Part shown: one piece after another, positions 25,121-36,662 of the stretch
Position numbering within the stretch: the first letter of the stretch is position 1
Layout of the letters: every line of letters begins with the position of its first letter
Assembly: GCF_025195095.1 (NCBI RefSeq)
Contig: NZ_JANAVZ010000002.1
Coordinates: 1-64,000, forward strand
Direction: 5' to 3'
From: Paracoccus maritimus
Lineage (GTDB): Bacteria > Pseudomonadota > Alphaproteobacteria > Rhodobacterales > Rhodobacteraceae
DNA length: 64,000 nt
Notes under the pieces: model-generated
Told to the model about the DNA's origin: nothing
What the model saw: only the letters and a program-made list of their open reading frames with translations
The model's database searches: none
Position numbers and translations under genes: made by a program

Positions 25121-25993
25121 ATGTCACGCATGTTTTTTCTGATCGCGGCGCTGCTGGCGTCCCAGGTCGCCCTCGTCCCGGCCATCGCGGCGCCGACCGC
25201 CAACGCCGATGCTGCGCGAGGCCGACAGCAAGTTGTGTCTCAGCTGTGGGACGTGATGGGGATGGAGGCGTTGATGCCGTTGCTACGCGACGAGGCGCTG
25301 ATCGAGGCCGAATCGATGCGGAGCGAGATGTTCGCGCACGGGCGCGAGGCCGGATGGCGTGATCGCGTGGCGCAGATCCATGATCCTGCCCGCCTCGAGT
25401 CCCTGTTTCGTCGTGGCGTGCAGGGGGACCTGTCCGATTTGCCCGATCCGCAGATCTCGATGGCACTGGATTTCTATCGCACCACGCTTGGTCAGCGGTT
25501 GATCCGGCTTGAGACATCGGCACGGCTTGCGATGCTTGATCCGGCGGTCGAAGAGGATGCGCGCCAGGCGTTCTCGAAGGCGGCCAGCCACAGCGATCCG
25601 AGGGTCGAACAGATCGGCCGGCTGATCGAGGATGCCGATCTGGTCGGACCCAACGTCGCCGCTGGGATGAACGCGGCAGTGGCGTTCTCGCAGGGCTTCG
25701 CGCAGGCTGGCGGGTTCGACATGGCGATGACAGAGGAACAGATGCTGGCCGACGCCTGGTCTCAGGAACCCAGCCTGCGGGCCGAGACGCTTGGCTGGAT
25801 GGAGGCCTATCTGATGCTGGCGTATTCGCCGCTGAGCGATGATGAGCTAGAGCGTTACATCGAATTTGCGGGCTCTGACGCGGGGCAGTCGCTGTCGGCG
25901 GTCTTGTTCGCGGGTTTCGACGCGCTGTTTTTGCAGACCTCTCGCGATCTGGGGACCGCTGCGGCGGCGCAGATGCAGGGGCGCGACCTTTGA
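25121..25993 (+). CDS. Exported protein, DUF2059-like
   Basis: The 290-residue product has a signal peptide (MSRMFFLIAALLASQVALVPAIAA). The rest is helical and soluble. The region YIEFAGSDAGQSLSAVLFAGFDALF near the C-terminus, and YSPLSDDELERYIEFA just before, resemble the DUF2059 module of unknown function. It probably resides in the periplasm. The start is ATG 25121, with GAAAGG upstream, rather than the longer frame from 25103. Its stop overlaps the TTG start of the NUDIX gene, so the two are one unit. Confidence 0.75.
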   Translation: MSRMFFLIAALLASQVALVPAIAAPTANADAARGRQQVVSQLWDVMGMEALMPLLRDEALIEAESMRSEMFAHGREAGWRDRVAQIHDPARLESLFRRGVQGDLSDLPDPQISMALDFYRTTLGQRLIRLETSARLAMLDPAVEEDARQAFSKAASHSDPRVEQIGRLIEDADLVGPNVAAGMNAAVAFSQGFAQAGGFDMAMTEEQMLADAWSQEPSLRAETLGWMEAYLMLAYSPLSDDELERYIEFAGSDAGQSLSAVLFAGFDALFLQTSRDLGTAAAAQMQGRDL

Positions 25994-27081
25994 GCCGGGC
26001 TGTACAGCTTGCCGGTCCGCTGGCCACCCCGAAGATGCTGGCTGCGCTGGGGCTGACGGCTGAGGGGCCGCCCGAGACGGTGCTGGGAACACTGATCGGC
26101 GGCCAGCGCGCGGGGATTGACGCGGAAGATTGGCCGGTATTGCGATCCGATGGCGGTGCGGTGCCAGTGCTGCGGGCGGTTCCGACCCGCGAACTGCGGT
26201 TCTACGCCGATGTCATGGGACTGCCTGCGGTCGATCATCCGGACGGACAGATCAGGGGAGTTCGTTCCGGGCAGAACGAGGCAGCGCCATGGTCGGATCA
26301 GGATTGGCCGGACGATCTGGCTGCGGCGATCGCGCGCGAAATCGTGTCACTGCAGGATCTTCTGCCTGCGGCACAGATCGCGGCGCGGCTGCCGATGATC
26401 GCGGTCTGGGCCGAAAGCCGTTTGCGGGCGGCAGAGGGGCCGCGTTCGGGGGGCACTCTCGTTCCGCCGCGCATGGGCGATGATCTGCGGTTGATCGAAC
26501 GTCGCCAGCCCTATGCGGGATTCTTTGCCGTGGATGTCTGGGATCTGTCGCATCGCACCCATGCGGGCGGGTTCACGCCTGCCATCACGCGCGAAGGGTT
26601 CGTGATGGGGGACGCCGTCGTCGTGCTGCCCTGGGATCCAGTGCGCGACCGCCTGCTGGTGATCGAACAGTTCCGCGTCGGCCCGGCGCTGCGCCACGAT
26701 CCCCAGCCCTGGCTGCTGGAACCGATCGCTGGTCGTATCGACGCGGGCGAAAGCGTCGAGGATGCTGCCCGGCGCGAGGCGCTGGAAGAAGCGGATCTGC
26801 GGCTCGGCCGTTTGTTTCCGGCGGTCCACCACTATCCCAGTCCGGGCGCCGTGACGGAGTTCCTGTATCTGTATCTCGGCATTGCCGATCTGCCGGACGG
26901 CTCTGCAGGTGTGAACGGGCTTGATGCCGAGGTCGAGGATATTCGCGGTCATCTGATCGACCGGTCCGATCTGTCCGCGATGGTCCGGGATGGTCAGATC
27001 ACCAACGGACCGCTGGCGATGCTGTCGCTTTGGCTGGACCGGCAGCACCGGGATCTGATGAAGGAATTGTCGACTTCGTGA
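25990..27081 (+). CDS. NUDIX hydrolase with extra N-terminal domain
   Basis: The C-terminal part (from about residue 165) is an ADP-ribose-pyrophosphatase-like NUDIX domain: TREGFVMGDAVVVLPWD, LLVIEQFRVGPALR, and the NUDIX box at residues 248-270 (GRIDAGES...REALEEADL). In the box, E254, R262, E263, E266 and E267 are kept, but the last glycine is replaced by D269. The first ~80 residues may be a degenerate AIG2/GGCT-type domain, as found in related Rhodobacteraceae NUDIX proteins; this is a weak inference. Substrate is probably ADP-ribose or a similar nucleotide sugar. The start is TTG 25990 overlapping the previous stop. Confidence 0.85.
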   Translation: MSRAVQLAGPLATPKMLAALGLTAEGPPETVLGTLIGGQRAGIDAEDWPVLRSDGGAVPVLRAVPTRELRFYADVMGLPAVDHPDGQIRGVRSGQNEAAPWSDQDWPDDLAAAIAREIVSLQDLLPAAQIAARLPMIAVWAESRLRAAEGPRSGGTLVPPRMGDDLRLIERRQPYAGFFAVDVWDLSHRTHAGGFTPAITREGFVMGDAVVVLPWDPVRDRLLVIEQFRVGPALRHDPQPWLLEPIAGRIDAGESVEDAARREALEEADLRLGRLFPAVHHYPSPGAVTEFLYLYLGIADLPDGSAGVNGLDAEVEDIRGHLIDRSDLSAMVRDGQITNGPLAMLSLWLDRQHRDLMKELSTS

Positions 27082-27175
27082 CGTGGCCCCGCAGGCGGCG
27101 CGGGGTTGCCCAATGATGGCCGCCATGTGTAGGTATTCCGAACATTGAACCCGTCCCCACAGAAGGTCGATCGCC

Positions 27176-28207
27176 ATGCGAATCTGTTCTGATCTGTCCG
27201 ATGCGATCGGCAACACGCCACTGATCCGCCTGAACCGCGCCAGCGAAGAGACGGGCTGTGAAATTCTGGGCAAGGCGGAGTTCCTGAATCCCGGGCAATC
27301 GGTCAAGGATCGCGCGGCGCTGTACATCATCCGCGACGCCGTGGCGCGCGGCGAACTGAAGCCCGGCGGCACCATTGTCGAGGGTACGGCCGGCAACACC
27401 GGGATCGGGCTGGCGCTGGTCGGCGCGTCGCTGGGGTTTCGCAGCGTCATCGTGATCCCGGAAACGCAGAGTCAGGAAAAAAAGGACATGCTGCGTCTTG
27501 CCGGCGCGACGCTGGTCGAGGTACCCGCGGCGCCCTATCGCAACCCTAACAACTATGTCCGCTATTCCGGACGACTGGCCGAGGCGCTGGCGATGACCGA
27601 ACCCAACGGTGCGATCTGGGCGAACCAGTTCGACAACACCGCCAACCGCCAAGCGCATCTGGAAACCACCGGTCCCGAGATCTGGGACCAGACCGCCGGG
27701 AAGGTGGACGGGTTTACCTGCGCAGTCGGCTCGGGCGGCACATTGGCGGGCGTGGCGATGGCGCTGCAGCCGCGCGGGGTCAAGATCGGCCTGGCCGACC
27801 CCGAGGGTGCGGCGCTTTACAGCTTTTACACGACCGGAGAGTTTGACAGCCCCGGGAGTTCGATCACCGAGGGGATCGGCCAGGGCCGGATCACCGCCAA
27901 TCTGGAAGGCTTCACGCCGGACATGGCATGGCGCATTCCCGACAGCGAGGCGTTGCCGATCGTGTTCGATCTGCTGGAGCACGAGGGGCTGTGCCTTGGC
28001 GGATCGTCGGGCATCAATGTCGCCGGCGCTATCCGGATGGCGCGTGAGATGGGGCCGGGCCACACCATCGTCACGATCCTGTGCGACTACGGCAATCGGT
28101 ATCAGACCAAGCTGTTCAATCCCGAATTCCTGCGTGCCAAGGGGCTGCCTGTTCCGGGCTGGATGACCGGCGCTGCGCCCGAGCTGCCCGAGGTTTTCGA
28201 AGACTAG
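27176..28207 (+). CDS. cysK: Cysteine synthase A
   Basis: CysK joins O-acetylserine and sulfide to make cysteine, using PLP. The 343-residue fold-type II protein has IGNTPLIRLN, the PLP lysine K44 in NPGQSVKDR, the phosphate/substrate loop TAGNTG (residues 71-76), the glycine-rich GSGGTLAGV that holds the PLP phosphate, and a serine near the pyridine nitrogen in GGSSGIN. At ~340 residues it is longer than E. coli CysK (323) and has NPGQSVKDR rather than NPSFSVKCR, the variant common in alphaproteobacteria. AGAAGG precedes ATG 27176. The mechanosensitive channel gene follows after 13 bases. Confidence 0.93.
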   Translation: MRICSDLSDAIGNTPLIRLNRASEETGCEILGKAEFLNPGQSVKDRAALYIIRDAVARGELKPGGTIVEGTAGNTGIGLALVGASLGFRSVIVIPETQSQEKKDMLRLAGATLVEVPAAPYRNPNNYVRYSGRLAEALAMTEPNGAIWANQFDNTANRQAHLETTGPEIWDQTAGKVDGFTCAVGSGGTLAGVAMALQPRGVKIGLADPEGAALYSFYTTGEFDSPGSSITEGIGQGRITANLEGFTPDMAWRIPDSEALPIVFDLLEHEGLCLGGSSGINVAGAIRMAREMGPGHTIVTILCDYGNRYQTKLFNPEFLRAKGLPVPGWMTGAAPELPEVFED

Positions 28208-28220
28208 AAAGGACCAATGC

Positions 28221-30737
28221 ATGTCGCGCGCATTGCTTGCCGTCTGGTTGACGGTCCTGTTTCTGGTTGCTTCGCCGCTGGCGGCTCAGGTCGAAGGCGG
28301 ACCGGACTACGCGGCATGGGAGAAGCTCGCCACACAGGCCGAAGAACTGACGGGCGACGAAGAGACGACGGACGAACAATTGGCGACCACGCGTGCCGCC
28401 GTCGTGGATTGGCGCGGCAAGTTCCAGCAGGCGCAGAACACCAATTCGGGCCGGATTTCGACCGTCAAGGAACAGCTGGACGCCTTGGGACCGGCACCGG
28501 CCGAAGGCAAAAGCGAGGACGAAGACGTCGCCGCGCGACGCAGCGAATTGCAGGAGCAGCTTTCGACGCTGCAGGCCCCACGGCTGAAGGCGGTCGAGGC
28601 ATTCAGCCGCGCCGATGCGCTGGTCAAGCAGATCGATGAGATCACCGACGCCCGGCAGGCGATCGAACTTGCCACGCTGTCGCCATCGCCGCTTGCCCCC
28701 TCAAGCTGGGGCGTGGCGATGACCGATGCGCTGAAACTGGGCGAGGGTGTCGGTGGCGAGGTCGGTCAACTGGCCGACAGCGAGGTTTGGCCGCGGCTGC
28801 GTCCCCGACTGCCGCAGGCGGTTGCCTATCTGGTCGTTGCGCTGTTCCTGCTGACCTATGGCCGTTCATGGGTGCAGTCGCTGCCATCGCGCATGTCTGC
28901 GCGCGCGTCCGAACACTCGCGTGCGGTGGTGGCCTTCATCGTGTCGCTGGGGCAGATCATTCTGCCGATGGTCGGGCTATATCTTGCCATCCGCGCGATC
29001 AAGGCCACCGGTTTGCCGGGCGAATGGACGCTGCCGTTTCTGGATGCGCTGCCTGCCGCGGGGGTGATCCTGTTCGGTGGTGGCTGGCTGGCGCGGCAAC
29101 TGTTTCCGGCCAGGGTGATCAACTACGAAACCCTGAACATGGAAGACCGGCCGCGGCAGCGGGCGCGGCGGATGACGACATCGCTGGCTGCCGTGTTTGC
29201 AATCCATCACGTTCTGTCCCGCGGCGTCCTGCCGCTTTCGGGTATCTACGAGCGGATCGGCGATCCGGTCATGCGGGTGCCGCTGGAGATCAACCAGGGG
29301 GCGGTCTCGGTCTGGCACTATGTGCTGCTTGTCGGCGCGGCGGTGGCGCTGTTCCGGTTGGGCAAGGCGCTGCGCACGCTGAAGCACGGTGCCGCGGGGG
29401 CCAATCAGACCTATCGCCACAAGACCCTGTCGGTGGCCGGGTTGCTGACCCGTATCGTCGTGGTGATCGCCGTGCTGATCGGTGCGCTGGGGTTCATCAA
29501 CCTCGCGAACATGCTGGTCTGGCCTTGGACGCTGACACTGGCACTGATCGGCCTTCTGATCCTGCTTCAGGATTTCATTGCCGACTTCTTCAACATGGTA
29601 AAGCGCGGCGAAGAGGGCGCGCGCGACGGGCTGGGCCCGCTGCTGATCGGCTTTGCGCTGGTGATCCTGTCGATCCCGCTCTTCATGGTGATCTGGGGCG
29701 CGCGGCGCACCGATCTGGCCGAATACTGGGGCACGTTCGAACGCGGTTTCAGCGTCAGTGGCATCACCATCTCGCCGGGTGGTGTGCTGGCGTTCCTGCT
29801 GGTTTTCGGCATCGGCTACATGGTGACACGGGGCGTGCAGAGCGCCTTGCGCAGTTCGGTTCTGCCCAAGACGCGGCTGGATGCGGGCGGGCAGAACGCG
29901 GTGGTGTCGGGGCTTGGATATGTGGGGATCTTTCTGGCCGGTCTTCTGGCGATCACTTCGGCGGGGATCGACCTGTCGTCGCTGGCATTCATTGCCGGTG
30001 CTCTGGGTGTCGGCATCGGCTTTGGCATGCAGAACATCGTCTCGAACTTCGTTTCGGGCATCATCCTGCTGATCGAACGCCCGATCAGTGTCGGCGACTG
30101 GATCAGCGCGGGCGGTCAGCAGGGCATCGTCAAGCGCATCTCGGTTCGTTCGACGCAGGTGGAAACCTTCGACAAGACCGAGGTGATCGTTCCCAACAGC
30201 GATCTGATCAGCCAGCCGGTCACCAACTGGACCCGCCACAATCAGACAGGTCGGATCATCATTCCGATCGGCGTGGCCTATGGGTCGGACACCCGCAAGG
30301 TGGAACGCATCCTGACCGAGATCATCGAAGACCAGCCGATCGTGACCATCGACCCGCCGCCCGCGGTGCTGTTTCGCGGTTTCGGCGCGGACAGCCTTGA
30401 TTTCGAGATCCGCGCAGTCCTGTCGGACGTGACCGCAGGCCTGGGCGTCACGTCAGAGGTCTGTCACCAGATCGCCGAGAGGTTCGCAGCCGAGGGGGTC
30501 GAGATCCCGTTCGCTCAGCGTGATATCTGGTTGCGCAACCCCGAAGCTTTGCGCGGCGAAAAGGCCGGGCCGAAGTCCGGACCGGAGGATGATACCGAAA
30601 ACCAGCCAGTTGCGTTCGAGAAGCGGCCTGCCGGTGAGCCTGCGACCGTGAAAGATCCGCGGATCGCCTTCGACGACGCGGATGGCGGCGATGCCGGGCC
30701 CGACAGTGGCGGCGGTGAAGGTGGCGGGGACCGGTAG
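28221..30737 (+). CDS. Large MscS-type mechanosensitive channel, DUF3772 N-terminus
   Basis: The 838-residue protein has a signal peptide (ends PLAAQ), then a ~150-residue periplasmic coiled region of DUF3772 type. Next come about ten membrane helices (from residue ~190) and the MscS core: the pore helix segment FIAGALGVGIGFGMQNIV followed by LLIERPISVGDWI and EVIVPNSDLISQPVTNW. The acidic and glycine-rich tail (last ~60 residues) is probably disordered. Such channels release solutes on osmotic down-shock; the long periplasmic part recalls MscK/YbiO/YjeP-type homologues. AAAGGACCA precedes the ATG. The stop codon lies inside a terminator hairpin. Confidence 0.93.
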   Translation: MSRALLAVWLTVLFLVASPLAAQVEGGPDYAAWEKLATQAEELTGDEETTDEQLATTRAAVVDWRGKFQQAQNTNSGRISTVKEQLDALGPAPAEGKSEDEDVAARRSELQEQLSTLQAPRLKAVEAFSRADALVKQIDEITDARQAIELATLSPSPLAPSSWGVAMTDALKLGEGVGGEVGQLADSEVWPRLRPRLPQAVAYLVVALFLLTYGRSWVQSLPSRMSARASEHSRAVVAFIVSLGQIILPMVGLYLAIRAIKATGLPGEWTLPFLDALPAAGVILFGGGWLARQLFPARVINYETLNMEDRPRQRARRMTTSLAAVFAIHHVLSRGVLPLSGIYERIGDPVMRVPLEINQGAVSVWHYVLLVGAAVALFRLGKALRTLKHGAAGANQTYRHKTLSVAGLLTRIVVVIAVLIGALGFINLANMLVWPWTLTLALIGLLILLQDFIADFFNMVKRGEEGARDGLGPLLIGFALVILSIPLFMVIWGARRTDLAEYWGTFERGFSVSGITISPGGVLAFLLVFGIGYMVTRGVQSALRSSVLPKTRLDAGGQNAVVSGLGYVGIFLAGLLAITSAGIDLSSLAFIAGALGVGIGFGMQNIVSNFVSGIILLIERPISVGDWISAGGQQGIVKRISVRSTQVETFDKTEVIVPNSDLISQPVTNWTRHNQTGRIIIPIGVAYGSDTRKVERILTEIIEDQPIVTIDPPPAVLFRGFGADSLDFEIRAVLSDVTAGLGVTSEVCHQIAERFAAEGVEIPFAQRDIWLRNPEALRGEKAGPKSGPEDDTENQPVAFEKRPAGEPATVKDPRIAFDDADGGDAGPDSGGGEGGGDR

Positions 30738-30754
30738 GCCGGTCCCGCCATTTT
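30723..30754 (+). terminator. Terminator overlapping the channel gene stop codon
   Basis: GGCGGGGACCGG (30723-30734) pairs with GCCGGTCCCGCC (30738-30749), with one bulged G and the loop made by the TAG stop codon, then ATTTT. The hairpin therefore ends the mscS transcript within the last codons. The facing SleB-like gene ends 34 bases after the channel gene's stop codon. Confidence 0.7.
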
Positions 30755-30770
30755 GCGCGAGCCCGAGGTG

Positions 30771-31283
30771 TCAGCGCCCCCGCGTCAGCCCCTCGATCGC
30801 GCGGGGCGGCACAGGACGAGTGACAAGATGGCTTTTGCGTTTTTCGTAGAAGGCGTTTCCGCCGGTCACCAGAACATAGTGCATGTTGTCATAGGGGAAG
30901 CTGTAGCCCGCCGTATGAAAGAAGGTGGCGTTGCCGACCAACGGATGACGCTCTCCTCGCATGACGGCGGTCGCTGCCTCGCGGACCAGAGGCACGGAAC
31001 GGTCGTTCATCTTTCGACGCATCACGCCCGGCGCGAACTGGTTTTTCTGGGCAACGACGCCGCAGACCGTGTCGGGAAACTGAGAAGACCTGACGCGGTT
31101 CATCACCACGCTGCCGACGGCGATCATGCCATCCCGGCTTGATCGGTTGGATTCGAAATACATCGCCCGTTGCATGCATTCGACTTCGGAATGCCGCCCC
31201 GGCATGCCGCAGCCTGTCAGCACGGTGGTGGCGACGCAGCCAAGCAGCACAGCGCTGCGCAGCGCAGGATATGGAAAACTCAT
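30771..31283 (-). CDS. SleB-type cell wall hydrolase lipoprotein
   Basis: The 170-residue protein has a lipoprotein signal with lipobox LTGC (C25). It then carries a Hydrolase_2/SleB domain: CMQRAMYFESNRSSRDGMIAVGSVVMNRV with the probable catalytic glutamate in YFESN, CGVVAQKNQFAPGV, and ATFFHTAGYSFPYDN. Such enzymes are lytic transglycosylase-like peptidoglycan hydrolases, first known from spore cortex but common in alphaproteobacteria, where they work in wall remodelling. It should be anchored to a membrane on the periplasmic side. It is the last gene of a minus-strand run below the AI-2E transporter. Confidence 0.9.
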   Translation of the reverse strand: MSFPYPALRSAVLLGCVATTVLTGCGMPGRHSEVECMQRAMYFESNRSSRDGMIAVGSVVMNRVRSSQFPDTVCGVVAQKNQFAPGVMRRKMNDRSVPLVREAATAVMRGERHPLVGNATFFHTAGYSFPYDNMHYVLVTGGNAFYEKRKSHLVTRPVPPRAIEGLTRGR

Positions 31284-31383
31284 CTGCCCGTTCCTTCCGC
31301 CGATCGCGGATTATCGGTTATCTATCTGCATTGGATAGCAAGCCGGGACATGGCGCATCAACCGCCTATTTGGACGCCGGCGC

Positions 31384-32487
31384 TCAGGCCGCCAGCGACG
31401 AGGGCGGGGCGGGCGGTGCATCGTCGCTGCTGCCGTCATCGGGCAAGCCTTCGCGCGACAACAGGACCGCGACCGGCCTTAGCCACGGGATATGCGCGCA
31501 GACGATCATCAGCGCGACCATGATCGGCACCGCCAGAAACATTCCCGGCACCCCCCATACGGCCCCCCAGAACGCCAGGCTGAGGATGATGCCGAAGCTG
31601 GACAGCCGCAGCGTCTGCCCCAGAAGCATCGGGTCCAGCACATTGCCGATGATGAACTGCACCAGCGTGCAGGCGACCGCGACCAGCAAGGTCAGCGTCG
31701 TATCGCCGCTTAGGACGAAGGCAAGTATCGCTGTGATGACGGTGGCGATGATCGAGCCGACCGACGGGATGAAGTTGAGAATGAAGGTCAGCAGCGCGAC
31801 AGCGCCCGCTAGTTCCAGCCCGGAAAACCGGAAAATCGCCCAGACCGCGCTGGCCGTGACCGCGCTGACCGCCGTCTTGACCACAAGATAGCGGTTTACC
31901 CTGTGCATGATCGACGCGATGATCCTTCGAACCTGCAACGCCTTTTCGGGGTCGCCCGTCAGACGTTCGATCTTGGTGGGGAACCAGACTTGTTCGGCGA
32001 ACATGAAGCCGACGAACAGGATCACCAGCACGCTGCCCGACAGCAGTCCGGATGCCTGCCCGGCAAGCGATCTGATCCAGCCGGTGATGTTGAAATTTGC
32101 AATCGCCGTCAGAATCCGTTCCTGGACCTCGGGGCCCAGACGTTCGGTCAGGCTGGGCAATGCGGCCTGTGCCTGTTCGGCGTAGGTGATCGAGATGATG
32201 ACTACTTCGTTGATCTGCGTGACGATGGTCGTGGACAGCCACAGCAAGGCCAGCGTGATGCCGATCAGCGCCAGCGTCGTGCCCAGCCATTTCGGCACCT
32301 TCAGCCGTGACGAGATGGCAAAGATCGCGTCCGATGTCAGTGAGAACAGGATGATCGCGATGGCCAGCGAGATCAGGATGAAGCGCGCCTGAACCAGCAT
32401 GAACAGCAGCAGTCCAAAGGCGATAAGTCCGAGAAACCCGGTCTGAAGTCGCTCACGCAGTACCGCCTCGCCCGAACTCTTATCCAA
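31384..32487 (-). CDS. AI-2E family transporter
   Basis: The 367-residue protein has about seven or eight membrane helices. A paired set sits at residues ~15-90, and a soluble periplasmic region follows (EVVIISITYAEQAQAALPSLTERLGPEVQ in outline). The C-terminal half has the family blocks FILNFIPSVGSIIATV and IGNVLDPMLLGQTLRLS. Despite the name, members serve many roles: autoinducer-2 export, or sodium-proton exchange and osmotic tolerance. The sequence does not tell which. A short Ser/Asp/Pro-rich tail ends it. It is co-directional with gyrA upstream (70 bases). Confidence 0.92.
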   Translation of the reverse strand: MDKSSGEAVLRERLQTGFLGLIAFGLLLFMLVQARFILISLAIAIILFSLTSDAIFAISSRLKVPKWLGTTLALIGITLALLWLSTTIVTQINEVVIISITYAEQAQAALPSLTERLGPEVQERILTAIANFNITGWIRSLAGQASGLLSGSVLVILFVGFMFAEQVWFPTKIERLTGDPEKALQVRRIIASIMHRVNRYLVVKTAVSAVTASAVWAIFRFSGLELAGAVALLTFILNFIPSVGSIIATVITAILAFVLSGDTTLTLLVAVACTLVQFIIGNVLDPMLLGQTLRLSSFGIILSLAFWGAVWGVPGMFLAVPIMVALMIVCAHIPWLRPVAVLLSREGLPDDGSSDDAPPAPPSSLAA

Positions 32488-32557
32488 TCCGTTCCCCGTT
32501 CTTCACCTCATCCCCGTGGTCGGCATCGCCTGCTGGCCCGCCGACCGCAGGGATATC

Positions 32558-35332
<2,775 letters not shown>

Positions 35333-35424
35333 GGGAATTCCTCAACATCTTGTTGGGTTTCGGTATAGCCGACACGGATGCTGGGGGCAATCTTGCCCGG
35401 GCCTTTTTGCGGCCGGACGCGGGC

Positions 35425-35892
35425 CTAGCGGCCCAAGCCCGCCGCGCGCGCCCAGATCAGCGTCAACCCGGCCGAGAACAGCGCGTTCCAGCCTGCCATC
35501 GACAGGCCAAGAAACGACCACGCGATCTCGTCGCAGCGCACCACGGGCGCGGCTTGCAGCTTGGCCATCAGATCCTGGGTGGACAGGCGGGCGATGTCGC
35601 CCACGCCGCCGGAACAATGGGCCGGTCCCGGCCACCAGCCGATCTCGACCCCGGTGTGATAGATTGCAAGTCCCGTCGCGACCGCCGCGGCGGCCATGCC
35701 AAGGATCGCGAACAGCCGGACGCGCCCGGTCAGCCATAGCAGGGCCGCGACGATCACCGCCGCCAGATGCGGCCAGCGTTGCAGGATGCACAACTCGCAC
35801 GGTGCATAACCCGCCGCCTGAAAGCCCAGTGCCGCGATCAGCAGCGCGGCCGAACCCGCACCAGCCATCAAGCCAAGACGAAGACCCCTCAT
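35425..35892 (-). CDS. dsbB: Disulfide bond formation protein DsbB
   Basis: DsbB reoxidises the periplasmic oxidase DsbA and passes electrons to quinone in the inner membrane. The 155-residue four-helix protein has the first periplasmic cysteine pair C32/C35 (PCELC) followed by QRWPH, and the second pair C93 and C120 in the second loop (AHCSGGVG ... VVRCDE). This is the full DsbB redox set. The start is ATG 35892, overlapping the yqaA stop (ATGA); the longer open frame back to 36219 is a yqaA shadow. Confidence 0.93.
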   Translation of the reverse strand: MRGLRLGLMAGAGSAALLIAALGFQAAGYAPCELCILQRWPHLAAVIVAALLWLTGRVRLFAILGMAAAAVATGLAIYHTGVEIGWWPGPAHCSGGVGDIARLSTQDLMAKLQAAPVVRCDEIAWSFLGLSMAGWNALFSAGLTLIWARAAGLGR

Positions 35893-36470
35893 AGATACCT
35901 CAACGCGACGAAACCGCCGATCAGCGCGATCATGAACAGCGTGAAGACCAGCCCCAGCCGGTTCTCGATGAAGGTGCGGATCGGCGGGCCGAACCGCCAA
36001 AGCAGCCCGGCCACGACGAAGAACCGTGCAGCCCGTCCGATGACCGAGGTCAGCAGGAACAGCGGCAGCGGCAGTCCGACGGCACCGGAAAAGATCGTGA
36101 TGACCTTGAAGGGAAACGGCGTCAGCGCAGCGAACAGCACCGCCCATCCGCCATACTCGGCGAAACGCGCGGCCAGATGGTGATACGCCTCTTCCTTGCC
36201 ATACACGGTCAGCACCCATTGCCCGACCGATTCCATCAGTGCCGCGCCGATCCAGTATCCCAGCAGCGCGCCCAGAACGGATCCGGCGGTCGCCACCAGC
36301 GCGATCGCCCAGGCCTTGGTGCGATCGGCCAGAACCATCGGGATCATCAGCACGTCCGGCGGGATCGGAAAGACCGAGCTTTCGATGAAGCTGACCCCGA
36401 AAAGGGACGGCATCGCATGACGATGCGCCGCCAGGCCCATGGTCCAGTCGTAAAGCCTGCGCAGCATCAC
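35889..36470 (-). CDS. YqaA/DedA-type membrane protein
   Basis: The 193-residue protein is a SNARE-associated/DedA-superfamily membrane protein of the short YqaA kind. It shows SFIESSVFPIPPDVLMIPMV near the N-terminus, the glycine-rich GSVLGALLGYWIGAAL, a charged amphipathic segment ARFAEYGGWAVLFAALTPFPFKV and SGAVGLPLPLFLL. Relatives act as lipid flippases or support membrane potential; the role of YqaA is not settled. It is coupled to dsbB by an ATGA overlap. Confidence 0.9.
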   Translation of the reverse strand: MMLRRLYDWTMGLAAHRHAMPSLFGVSFIESSVFPIPPDVLMIPMVLADRTKAWAIALVATAGSVLGALLGYWIGAALMESVGQWVLTVYGKEEAYHHLAARFAEYGGWAVLFAALTPFPFKVITIFSGAVGLPLPLFLLTSVIGRAARFFVVAGLLWRFGPPIRTFIENRLGLVFTLFMIALIGGFVALRYL

Positions 36471-36662
36471 GGTCCCTTCCTGTTATCGGCGCTGTGGATG
36501 GACCGATGGCGGGATGCGGTCAAGCATCTTGCGTCCGTTTCGCGCTGCTGTGATCTTGGCGTTGCCCTTGGACGGAAAGCGCACGGACCGCTTGGGGCAG
36601 TTTGATCGGGTGAACAGGTCGCGCCGCACGCGGCGGGGACATCAGCAAAGGGCGGTTACGCG

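Noticed and set aside
28787-30400. A 537-codon plus-strand frame overlapping the MscS-type gene
   Set aside because: It is a second frame of the same coding region, with Arg/Ala/Gly-rich shadow composition and no family; the channel frame explains the region fully.
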